From Taxillus chinensis (lineage: Eukaryota; Streptophyta; Magnoliopsida; Santalales; Loranthaceae), in NCBI GenBank assembly GCA_023512835.1, contig CM042088.1, forward strand, positions 13,818,078-13,882,077: DNA of 64,000 bases, read 5' to 3'. The notes under the pieces were generated by a model, which had not been told where the DNA came from, made no database searches, and was given only the letters and a program-made list of their open reading frames with translations. Shown here in pieces: positions 9,881 through 20,011 of the stretch. How positions within the stretch are numbered: position 1 is the first letter of the stretch; each line of letters starts with the position of its first letter. Made by a program: the position numbers and the translations under genes.

Positions 9881-12018
9881 TCATGTCCTTGTTTCTGACA
9901 GTAAGTGCATACATCCACCAACAGAATTTGGCCATGTGACCCTATACCACATAGTAGTAACAGTGACCCTGAAACCTGGTGTTACTAAACTTTTGAACAT
10001 CTGAATCTTCTTTAAAACAGGCTTGGCCATGATGGTTAGCTTCACAGGTTTATCTTCTTTCCTGAGGGGCACCCGCACACTCGTAGAAATGACATTTGCA
10101 TTAAATTTCTTCACATTCTTGGAATGCTCAGATTTATGAATGCATTTGTTCACTCCAGTAGTCTTGGACTCCTTCAGATGTCTCTCCATCTTCTCATCAT
10201 TTACAGCACCCTTTCCTTTCTTGTCGCTCTGGGTCACGACAGTGGTCTTCTTCGGTTTGTCATGGAAATCTGGATTAATGACCTTCCTCACCGTCTGCGG
10301 TGTCGTGATCTCCTTCCTAGCCTCCTGCAGTGTTGCCCAGTTTTCTGAGCATGAGCAATCTGTGGTGTTGTGAGAGATGTGATCTGGATGCATTCAGAGG
10401 TTGAGGCTTGAATGGCCTTATCTTTTGAGATCTTCTTTCGAAGGCCTACCAGTTCTTCTTCAAGTATCTAGATGGTTGTCTCCGGTGGTGAGTTCTGTGG
10501 AAATGTCATTACATATATTGATTTGCTCCTCTAACTTGAGCTTTAGGCTGACAAGTTCCTCACAGAATTTCTTGGAGTCCTCCAACACTTTGTCCTTCTC
10601 TCCTCTAACTTCTACAAGATCTCCCTTGGCTTGCTTGAGCTCTCCTTTGAGTTTCTTGATCTTGCACCCTCTCTTGTGGGTCTCTTTAGTTGCAAGCTCA
10701 AGGTCCTCCTCCAGATCTACTTCTTTTTCTACTGCCACTTACTCCTCTGAGGTAGTGCTACCATTGTCCACCTTTATCTTGGCAATAAAGACATAGTCTA
10801 ATGAACATTTGTCTTCATCATTGGATTCTAAAATTTGGCTCACATAGTTCTTGTGTGAGCCCTTCTTCTTCTGTGGAGCTACCATTGTCCACCTCTATCT
10901 TGGCAACAAAGGCATAGTCTGATAAACATTTGTCTTCATCATCAGATTCTGAGATTTGGCTCATTTAGTTCTTGTGTGAGCCATTCTTCTTCTGTGGAGC
11001 TGCTAGTCTCCATCTGGAAGTGCTTCTTCGGTATGATGTCTTCTTTCATTTTTTATCCTCTTCATTTGAGGCCTCATCTTTCGAGTCATTAGCTTTCACC
11101 TTGCATTGAGATGCAAAGTGCCCCCGCTTTCCACATTTAAAACATCTGAGGGAAAGTCCTTCTTTCCCTTTTCCACCAGCTTGCTTTCCTGTTCCACCTC
11201 TTCTAAATTTTCTAGTGAAGTAGGCAACAACCTCATCTTCACCCTTTTCGCTGTCACTGTCCTCTTGTTCTTCTAAGGACTCAGCTTCTTTCTTTATTTT
11301 TGATTTCTTCATTGCCTACTTTTTTTGATTCCTTAGCTATAGGCTGGGATGTTGAAGTAGATGGCTCTTCATAAGAGTGCAGCTTCATTTCGAATGCAGT
11401 CAAACTGCACTGCAACTCCAGCAATGTCATCATCTCCAGTTCTCGGCTGTTTTCCAAAACTTCTACTCTTGGGATGAATCTCTTGGGTAGAACTCTCAGC
11501 ACCTTCTTTACAATTGCAAAGTTCTTTTTATTTTTGCCATGAATTTTCATGTCATTGACAATCTTTGTCAATCGTACAAAGAACTCCTGTACACTCTCCT
11601 CCTCCTCCATTTTGAGATCTTTGAATCTCAGAGTATACAATTGCAGTCTGGTTTCCTTTAGTCTACCATCACCTTGATAGACACTTTCCAATCTATCTTA
11701 TAACTTCTTTGCTACTCTACAGTCCATCACCTTTGCATATTCAGAGTTTGTGAGTGCTGATGTAATCACACTCAGACCTGTGCCGTTTAGCTCATAGGTT
11801 ATTCGTTCAGCTTCTGTGGGTTCTCTGCCGTTGGCTGGTTCTATGTATCCATCTCTGATTACCCACTTTAGGTCCATACCCATGGACATAAACACCATCT
11901 CCATTCTTACTCTCCACATCTTGTAATTTGTGCTATCAAAAATAGGCTTTCTTTTTTCATAGTTGGAGCTGGTACATGGTCCGCTGATAGGAATCTCCAT
12001 TTCTTTAAAATATACCAA
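9881..12018 (-). pseudogene. copia gag, broken, with zinc knuckles and coiled coil
   Basis: Gag builds the virus-like particle. From the right, 12018-11698 begins MVYFKEMEIPISG, with FDSTNYKMWRVRMEM of copia UBN2-type gag. 11691-11281 continues gag with VQEFFVRLTKIVNDMKI. 11312-11046 holds a clean CCHC knuckle, CFKCGKRGHFASQC, that binds RNA. 10738-10460 is a Glu/Lys-rich coiled coil, and a second, decayed knuckle lies near 9930-9965 (GHMAKFC). A long gag with a coiled coil between two knuckles also occurs in the element at 31966-46646. Stops at 11695 and elsewhere, plus frameshifts, disable it. Protease is not reached before truncation. Confidence 0.82.
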
Positions 12019-12132
12019 TAAACTCCTACTTGGTCACTAAGCTATTAAGCCACAGATCTCAACAATGCAAATATATCGATCTGTGAGATCACTTCTCCAC
12101 AGAATGATAAATCTGTCTCCAGTGAAAACTTA

Positions 12133-12144
12133 GCTCTGATACCA
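12133..12144 (-). promoter_or_regulatory. Primer-binding site (initiator Met-tRNA)
   Basis: The minus strand reads TGGTATCAGAGC, complementary to the 3' end of plant initiator Met-tRNA, directly inside the LTR. This is where minus-strand cDNA synthesis starts. Confidence 0.88.
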
Positions 12145-12145
12145 A

Positions 12146-12696
12146 TAGGTATTTCCAAGATCCAAGTAAGATCGTCTGGGTATATGTGTGTGTGTGTGTG
12201 TATACAGAGAGGGGGGGTGAATCTGTATACTTAAAACTATTTTCTTTAGTTTTAAGAGTAGTATGACAATCAGAGGTATTCTATAGATGTGGTTCTTCTT
12301 TGCATGGTATTTCAGTGTCTTATCAGATTAACAGCAGGTATGTATGGGAAGTAAAAGACAAAGACACATGATTTACATGGTTCGATCAATGTGATCTACT
12401 CCACGATGGTGAGGATGTACCTACATCGAGTCCAATCCATTATATGCTTTCAATACAATAGGGTCTAGCCCTTGTTACAATAGGATCAACTCTCTTTTCT
12501 CTTAAATGTAAATACAAAAACAATATTACTCTAGTACTCACTCACTGTGAAGAACTGTCTAGCGCAATCTGCTCCTGCATATTCAATCGTTTGCACTACT
12601 TAACCTTCAACCACTTCTTTGCTAAACTCACAATCTATTCGTGAATGTATGAGGAATGAAGTCAGATTAACTCACTGTTATCTTGCTTACAGTCTT

Positions 12697-12728
<32 letters not shown>

Positions 12729-13667
12729 ATGTATTCAATACGAACTACTCTGTGTCGTCTTTTTGTATTTCGCAAGATACCTTTCTTGTGTTTTCTAATA
12801 TTCTGACGCTTGCTTGAAGGATGGCATCTACCTTGCTTTTATAGGACGGCCATAGTAAGAAACCCTTCTATAAGGCTTAAGCATGTTTCATCTTTTGATC
12901 TTCATCGTTGAAACAGGTTAAGCCATCCTCAGATGACGTGTTTTCTAGTACTTAGTGTGCTCGAAAACGTTGCCTGAGTGATAACTTACTTAAACTAGAG
13001 TCCTTTAACGCGTTTTGCTCCTTCGACTAGCCATAGCCTCGAAGATATATGCCTCGTAGCTTCGCTGTTACCTCTCCAAGTACACATGCTACTACCAGCC
13101 ACAGCCTCACCTTCGAATCTTCGAGCCTTGGATCTTCGAATTGATCTTCCAATTCCTCTGCTCTTCGGGTTCAACTTTAGGTTAGAACAAGTGATCAACT
13201 AACTTTCACTCTACAAGTTTTCGAGTCTTCATGTCTCCACTTTTGAGCCAACAACAACCTCATTCTACCTTGGCTAATCAACAGTTCACATCAACGAGTC
13301 TTTGTTCTCGGCAACGGGTCTCCCAATCTTTGACCCTGCGAGCTTCGACCCTACGGGTTTCGACTCTACAATGTTGCCACTTTACACCCGACAGGTCTTT
13401 GAGCCTACAAGTCTTCGAGTTTCTGAGACGTTGCTCTTCACCTAATTACACCTTGGATCTTTGAATCTTCGATCCTATGGTTCTATGAGTCTACGACCCT
13501 GTGTTCCTTTAGTGATGCTTTAAGCCTGATGGTCTGATGATCTTCGACTCCACATATCATTGAGTCATCTGATCTTGGACCTTGTGAGTCTACGAGTCTT
13601 CAAATTTTAGACCCAGATCTTTGACTCTGTAAGTATATGGTTAGACTTCCTTTACGAGCTCACTCTG
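12146..13667 (-). repeat. 5' LTR of copia element C, inner part
   Basis: Bounded by the primer site on the left and by gypsy element D on the right. It contains a GT run (about 12182-12201), a TC run (about 12700-12728), a minus-strand TATA box and a CpG-bearing region (about 13020-13640). That region is full of CGAGTCTTCGACTCTACG-type words, the same style as the LTRs at 31966-33886 and 44730-46646. The remaining 81 bp of this LTR lie at 21842-21922. Confidence 0.78.
12835..12844 (-). promoter_or_regulatory. Putative LTR TATA box
   Basis: The minus strand reads CTATAAAAGC, a canonical plant TATA box in the copia LTR. A CT-rich run follows about 110 bp downstream in the direction of transcription. 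Confidence 0.6.
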
Positions 13668-13827
13668 TGTAATGACCCGTATTTTGGGATGTGAGGAGTT
13701 AGTCAGTTTTGCCTTTTTAAGTGGAAATTGTTGGGTTTTAGGGAGTTTTATTTCCACACACTTTGGTTAAATCATCTTGTATGTTGATGAACAAGCAAGA
13801 GGCAAAGTTTGAGCCCAATTGGGAGTG

Positions 13828-14153
13828 CACGTGAGAATGCACGTGAGAAGGGTATTTCACGTGCAGTGAGATTTTTGCATGGGAGCCTTCCTAATGTTGT
13901 TCCAAGGCTTGTGGTGAAATTCTAAATCATTTGGAGGTGCCCGTGAGAAAGGTCTTTCTCACGTGCAGCCTCCATTACCCTTGTTTTGTTGTTCTGATCC
14001 TCTTTTGCTAAAGGACTATGATGAAATTATGCGTGCTTTGCCCTGTGTGGTTGCAAAAAGGTTATAGTCTGTCATCAAAACTACGTCATTTTGATGTTGG
14101 GATTCATTTAATCAAAACTACGTCGTTTTGGGGTTTGAGTTGCCTATATAAAG
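13828..14153 (+). promoter_or_regulatory. LTR promoter: CACGTG boxes, palindromes, TATA
   Basis: Four CACGTG motifs (13828, 13840, 13858, 13960) are followed by two near-palindromes with arms ATCAAAAC and GTTTTGAT around a 6-bp core (14073-14094 and 14111-14130, slightly decayed), then CTATATAAAG (14144-14153). The palindrome pair and TATA recur in every Tekay-like LTR here, including those at 22069, 29512, 51978, 53894 and 61735. CACGTG is the plant G-box bound by bZIP/bHLH factors; use here is inferred. Confidence 0.65.
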
Positions 14154-14322
14154 AGGTGAAGGCTCCTTGTGTTAGGTTTAGGGTTCTCTTCAGCTGCTGC
14201 AGCCGTCGTAGAGAGAGAGAGAGCTAGAGAGAGGGAAGGAAGGAGAGCTGCTGGTTGCTGCCGGAGGGTCTTGCGTGGGGAGGACGGCGTCTAGTGCGGG
14301 AGCAAGGAGGATCTTCTTTAAG

Positions 14323-15009
14323 GTAGGGGTTCTGTCTTTCCTGGTCTGTTTCGGGGTTAGGCCCTATGTGGATGTTTTATAAAGTTTCTATTGTTAATGC
14401 TATAATATTTATATGTAAATTCATATAGGTGTGATCTCCTATATGAATGTTGGCCTTCAATGGCATTTTGGTGTGATTCTGATGTTGGGTGGGCAGTGCA
14501 TGTTAAGTGTTCGATAAAATGCCTGTGTGAATATGCCCAGTATGTGTATGATAATATGCCAGTAAAGCTAGAATTGTGAGTTGGCAAAGGTGTGCTTGCC
14601 AAGTGTTTGTTTTATGCCTGAGTGGCTGGGTTTGTACATTTCTGAATGTGTGCCTACTAAGTGTTTGGTTTTATGCCTGAGAGGCTATGTGTACTGTTTT
14701 GTGAAACCTGGTGGTTGTGGAAGCCCGGGACTGTTTTGTGAAACCCGGTGGCTGTGGAAGCCCGGGACTGTTTTGTGAAACCCACTGGCTCTGGAAGCCC
14801 GGGACTGTTCAAGTGCTAGCTTGTGTGGTTGTTTGAAATATTTGTTTTTGCTGATGGCTTACTATTATATTTGTTGAAATAATTGTATCACGACACTGCA
14901 CTTGTACACACGGCATGTAGATGCTAGGAGCATGGGATGGGTTGGGGAGACATGATCCCTACTGAGCTGTGGTTTCTCACCCCTCCTACTGTGATGTGTT
15001 TTCTTTCAG
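14323..15009 (+). other. Putative intron inside the LTR
   Basis: The donor TTTAAG|GTAGGGG and acceptor TTTTCTTTCAG|GAAC enclose 687 bp downstream of the TATA box. The same pair occurs in the 3' LTR (20667-21515), at 62391-63107 (TTCAAG|GTAGGGG, TTCTTCACAG|GGAC), and in minus-strand LTRs. The enclosed segment contains the hairpin and the variable 37-bp repeats. Splicing is predicted only. Confidence 0.45.
14694..14812 (+). repeat. 37-bp tandem repeats, about 3 copies
   Basis: Head-to-tail copies of a 37-bp unit containing AACCCGGTGGCTGTGGAAGC and CCGGGACTGTTTTG. Other LTRs have five to seven copies. The repeats create repetitive frames (GCGSPGLF, RWLWKPGT) that are artefacts, not genes. Confidence 0.92.
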
Positions 15010-15330
15010 GAACTTACAACCATTAGGTGGAATCCTGAGGTGGAAAACTATATTTGCTTTATCGTTTCTTTTCGATTATGTTATTTTATGGAAATTGATG
15101 CAACTCCAACGGGGAGATATTGTAATGGGGAGTTTTATGTAATAAAAGCATGTTTGGACACTTTTGTATGTTTCGACTTAATAAAAAGATGATTTTTGTC
15201 TCTCTAAATATAAAATATGAAGTGTATGGTATCTTGTGTGAGCATGTTGTATTCTATCCCCTTTATCCAAACTCGGGTAAAGGGAAGGTCACGTTCCGGT
15301 CTCCTCTGGTTGGAAATCTGGGGCGTGACA

Positions 15331-16189
15331 ATATGTTATCAGGACATGGTCTAGTTGGCCTAGGGTAGTGGGCGGATCTGGTTATCTTGAGTCCTTTGGA
15401 GGGGCCTGGAGGGATGTGCCTGATCAACACGGTCCTCTTGGAGCCTCTAGGGTGTACTTGGGGTAGTCCAGACCTGAGGTAGGATTTGCATGCATTGGCA
15501 TTAGGGCACTAGTTGCATTTGTTGTTGTGTGTGAAGGTGTGGATAACTGTTAAAATTGTAATTGTGATAAAAGAAAAATGTGAATAATGTGATAAGGTGT
15601 GAACTGTGCAACTCTGATTTTTCTTGAGATACCTTGAGCATGACTACAAGGAAAGGTCCTTGTTTATTTGAGCTGTGTGCAATGTTGATTGATGTAATGT
15701 GTGAAATGTGAGTAATGCCATGCGAGAGGAGAATTGATAAATGGGGTAGAGGAAGTAAGACTCGATATGGATAACTGGGGGGCATTGAACATCATAAAAT
15801 TTTAATTGTGCAACTCCGAAATTTTGTGATGAATTGAGCATGAAAGCATGGAAAAGAATTTGTGGTATTGAAACGATGTGCTTGTGAACTTGAAGCTTGT
15901 GAAATGTGAACGAACTACATAGAGATAATACTGTTGATATTCTGAAAATGATGTGAGATATGTGAATGCTTAAGTGTGTGCCTTTGTATGGTATTGTGTG
16001 GAAGAAGCAATGTGGTGTTCAAAACGATGAAATATTCACTTGCGTATAAATGATATGTGTAATGTGAAGGTGTGAACTTCTATAGTCTATGAAATGTGAA
16101 TCTACGAATCTGTGTGGTGATAATGTGTGTTTCGAGATTAGTTATAACTCTAAACGCCTAGTCGGTAATGGTATTAAGAGCGTTGAGTG
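15331..16189 (+). other. Leader of gypsy element D
   Basis: Non-coding leader with a primer-site relic at 15332. Segments such as CCTGATCAACACGGTCCTCT match, in reverse, the leader of the element at 22069-31316 (29340-29510). No gene seen. Confidence 0.7.
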
Positions 16190-16741
16190 TTAACCTGGAG
16201 CGCTACCTCCTCGTGTACCTAGCCTCTGAAAAATTATGATCCGTACGACAGAAGAGCCCGCTACCCAGGCTGGACAAGTGGAAGAGCTGTAGGCTGTAAG
16301 TAATGATCTTCGCATGGTAGAGATTGGCATTTTAACCCAGATTACTCTAGGATTGAGGGATGAGATTCGATAACTGATTAAGAGCGAGGCACGCCGAGGG
16401 CGGTCAACCCACATCATTTGGAGGAGCTCGGATGAAGATCAATTGAACCATTGTTGTCTTGATCAGCAGAAAGGACCCCAAGAGGCAGAGGGGGGCAATC
16501 AGAAGATGGCACAAGTTTCGAGACAGAGGTCAATCCCCCAACAAATCCATTTGAGACCGGTTTCTCGAAGGGTTGTTCTTGCTGTAGACAACTGGGGCAT
16601 TGGAAAAGAGGGTGTAGCAAGAAGCAGTACCAGTGCCGCATCTGTGGAAAGGTAGGACATCTCCAGACAGTCTGTTTTGGTAAAGCAAGGCATGGTGCTA
16701 GAGGACTGGCTCAGCGAGCAAGGCATGGGCCCGAGGACTAC
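16190..16741 (+). pseudogene. gypsy gag relic with two zinc knuckles
   Basis: One frame, from 16574 to 16675, reads two CCHC zinc knuckles in a row: CSCCRQLGHWKRGC and CRICGKVGHLQTVC. Tandem knuckles close to the gag end are typical of Tekay-like chromoviruses, as in CHCCGEQGHF and CNSCGREGHL of the element at 22069-31316. Sequence around them is fragmentary, with no start and many stops, so only this nucleic-acid-binding part of gag survives. Confidence 0.68.
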
Positions 16742-19651
16742 CTAGTGAGGCTAGTAGGAGAGTGTGGCAAAACTTTCCTTTAAGGATATTGATCGGTTGA
16801 GTCTCATATTGGCTTATGTGACGATGAGTGGACCTTTGATTACTGAGTTTTTAGCAATTTAATTAAGACGTTTGTGATAGAAGGGTATTCTCGTTGAGAG
16901 GACTCTTGAGCCATAATTTTCTGTTAGGTGAGGCTTAGAAGGTCGTTTGTGTTACCGTTTTGAAATGGACGAGGTGAGTGACCTATTAGAAAATAAATAA
17001 ATAAATAAATAAATAAATGTATGATACCAAACAAATAATGAATTACTAATAGTTATGATAATAAATAGTTGTTGTAAAGAGTTTGATTGTTTTAATGTGG
17101 TCTAAAGTGTTAACTGTATCTTTGTGTGGTAGCCATTTTGGCAACCTTGACTAATAGAAGTATGTTTTTGTTTGGATGGAGGTACGGGTAGAAGTGCCAC
17201 CTGGGAGGGATGTTAACCTTTCCCAGTATTGGGGTTGAAGGAGGAGCTTGCCCTTCGTATACCCCACTCCTTGAGTCATTGAGATTAAATTGGTTGGTCA
17301 GGGTGGTATGTGATTTTAAGGTTCTTGTGGGGGTCTGGTGGAGACAGTTGCACGTTCTCGGGTGGCCAAACGTTGACCACGAGTCATGCTTGTGGTGTGT
17401 GAGAGACGTTTAGTGATGTTTATAGGATATGTTATGAAATAGGTATGCACATGTGTAAAATGTGAAGTATTCTGGAACTCAACTATCGACTGAGTGGGTT
17501 TATAAAATCGTACCCAGTGAATCCAATCAGTGCAAGTGGGTGAGCGAGTGAGATCGGGTAGGCCTTGTTTGGGTTTTTCCCCACATTTGGGAGATATCTC
17601 CCGAGGGGTTGAGGATGTACTTTTGGTGGTAGGACCATTCCATTAATCCATGTCTTGTGGGCAATGGGCTTAAAAGAGGCGAGGAGGCGGGAGGCTATTA
17701 TGTTCTCTCTTACATGTGTTCCGCCCTATAGTTTATTTCATATGTCTTGGTTCTTTGTTTTGTTGCAAGTGTTACATATGTGCTATAGGTGTATAGTAGA
17801 GGTCTTATTATCATGGCATCCATATGTAGAGGAGTAAGGTGTATGCATTAGAGCGGTGGTGGTAGGCGAATGACCTACATATGTCCTCCTTGCAAACTTT
17901 TCATGTGCAGTAACATGTGGTAAGTGAGATGGTTCACGCCATCGAGGTGTTGGTATTTGGGAGCTACATGAAAGTCCCGAATCAGGAGTTTGCATGTCCT
18001 GTTGCCTGTGTATACCCGGAGAAATTGCAGTGATCACATTAAGTTGAGGCTAAAGCCTGAGTATTTCTTGGTCCATTTGAGTGTTTTGTTGGTGTGTTGA
18101 GATAGAACATGATGATTGGTGTAGCGGAGTTAGTGGTTCATGAGGTGGAGTATGTCCTGGAGGCAAGGGATTCCCTTGTGACTTGTGAGTGGTGACACAG
18201 AGTTATCAACTATGTTGTTACAGGCAGGAGGATTTCTCCAGTCGATGAGAGCTATGTTATTTATACATAACCGACATCAGCAGATAAGTCACATTTCATT
18301 GTGTATGGTGTTTGCCGACTCGGTAAGGCGTTACCTCTTGGGCTGTAATGTACGTCTCAGTTAGTATGCAGGCTGTGGGACCTTGGTGGATACTTATTTC
18401 ACCGGGATCAAGGATGCTAGTACGAGGTGTCCGAGAGGCGTTATTTGTGTGGTGTTCTGGTTCATGGACTTCTTTTAGTCGATCCTCAAGGTTGGCGACA
18501 GGTGATAGCTGGATGGTGGATTTTGGTCTTACTGTGGTTGTGTATGGTACTGAATTTGTTATCTTGAGTTACTCCTTGGACTCCGTTGGGCGTTTTGTTG
18601 ACTGTGACCAAATTGGTGGAGGGCAAACTTCATCTTGATGTAGTTGTGTCCTGGATTGTAAGTCATCTTGAGTTCCCTTTGGCATTGGTTGGGTTCTGTT
18701 GTTGCATGTATCACTATAGAGTGAGGTAGTTTTAGCAGTGATGATGGTGCTGCAGTGGTGATCTCCATGTGTGGAAATGTGATTGTGGTTTGCAGAATGC
18801 TTTTCTCTTGTTTGTTTGTGTTTCCTTGTGACCTCATTGTGTTTGCTGTCAGGGTAAGGTCTACATATGGAGTGTGGCTGCATTGTAAATTGTTAGTGTC
18901 CGTTGACATCCAATCTCAATGGTGTCATTGTTGGGTATTTTACATTGTGGAGTGTTGGTCCTATTGTGACACGAGTAGGCGTCTAACGCCGAGTACCCTG
19001 CTATGTCGATGCAGTGACTTCTCGTTCAATCATATGAATTCTCGTGAATGGATGCTTCACGCATAGGCTTATGGTGTTGGCCTTGTTCGGTTGTCGGGGT
19101 CTTAACGAATCCGTGGGAGGTTTCTCGACCTCAATGTTGTCAGACTTGCTCACAAGAGTTGTTGTTAGTGCGCTAATTGGCCAAGCTCTAGTTCGTGATT
19201 TGCTCATGGGTGTTATGTGTTGCTTTGATCTTCTCGTGATGTTTGCTACTTGGTTTCTCTTTTCGGGGACGAAAACTCCAAAGGGGGAAAGGGTGTGAAG
19301 AAACTCCCTGCGGATGAGTTTGTATGGTGTTGGCGAATAGGCAGTCGAACGTTAAACGTGTAGTAGTGTTTTGTGATTTGTTGAACATGTTGGGGATGAG
19401 CATATATGTCTTACACCGTCGTGACATGTGAATACTTGTGACATGTGTTAGGTGAGGAGAACAAGGGTTGTTTGTGCGATTAGAATATGTGTTCCCCTAT
19501 CATGTTGTGATGTATTGGGTCTGTGGGTACGTGCCTTCATGTGTGTTATTGTGTGATATCTTCAGTCACAGGTATGCGAACGGTTGTGGGCGATGTGCAT
19601 CAGCATGCACATTATGGAAAGTGTATTGTCTTTTTGAGGATGACACGTCCT
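16742..19651 (+). other. Element interior without recognisable pol
   Basis: About 2.9 kb where protease, RT, RNase H and integrase should be. I looked for [26 protein letters not shown] and similar motifs in all frames and found none. There is an (AAAT)n run at about 16990-17018. Short frames here lack any family pattern. Confidence 0.55.
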
Positions 19652-19726
19652 ATGGAGGAGATATGGGAATGTGAATCCATGATGCGTGAGCAACACCCAG
19701 AGTTGTTCCAGGACGAACACTCTTAA
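19652..19726 (+). pseudogene. Chromodomain tail relic
   Basis: The frame reads MEEIWECESMMREQHPELFQ, then DEHS and a stop. It matches the C-terminal end of the Tekay-like polyprotein at 48125-48370 (EEETWERESVMREQHPELFE) and at 24222-24250. It is the last piece of the integrase chromodomain, which in chromoviruses directs integration to heterochromatin. Everything upstream is unrecognisable. Confidence 0.72.
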
Positions 19727-20011
19727 GGGTGGAGGGGTGGCTGTTGGCTGGTGTATTTGTATTTCCTTTCAACTTTTGACTTTTATTTATATAGAATGTG
19801 TTAATGAAATGTGCTTGTGATGGGTATTTGTGACATATGGAGGTGTTTCCATGGATGGTGATGCATGTAGTTATGGACTGTGGTCGCACTGTGTTATGTG
19901 CTATTGTGTACAATGTGCGGTGTATGACCCATTTGGGTGTTGTGGCTTGCTGTGTGGTTTTCCTTGCATGTTGTTTCTTTTCAAGGACGAAAAGTCTTAA
20001 GGGGGAGAGGA

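Larger units (their letters stand above)
13668..15330 (+). repeat. 5' LTR of gypsy element D
   Basis: 1,663 bp from TGTAATGACCCG to GGGGCGTGACA. Order: CACGTG boxes, duplicated palindromes, TATA box (14144-14153), a short GA run, candidate splice donor (14322/14323), hairpin, three or four 37-bp repeats, candidate acceptor (15009/15010), and AATAAA (in GTAATAAAAGC, about 15140). The 3' LTR is 162 bp longer, mainly from extra 37-bp repeats. A degraded Met-tRNA-type primer site (ATGTTATCAGGACATGG) follows at 15332. Confidence 0.9.
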
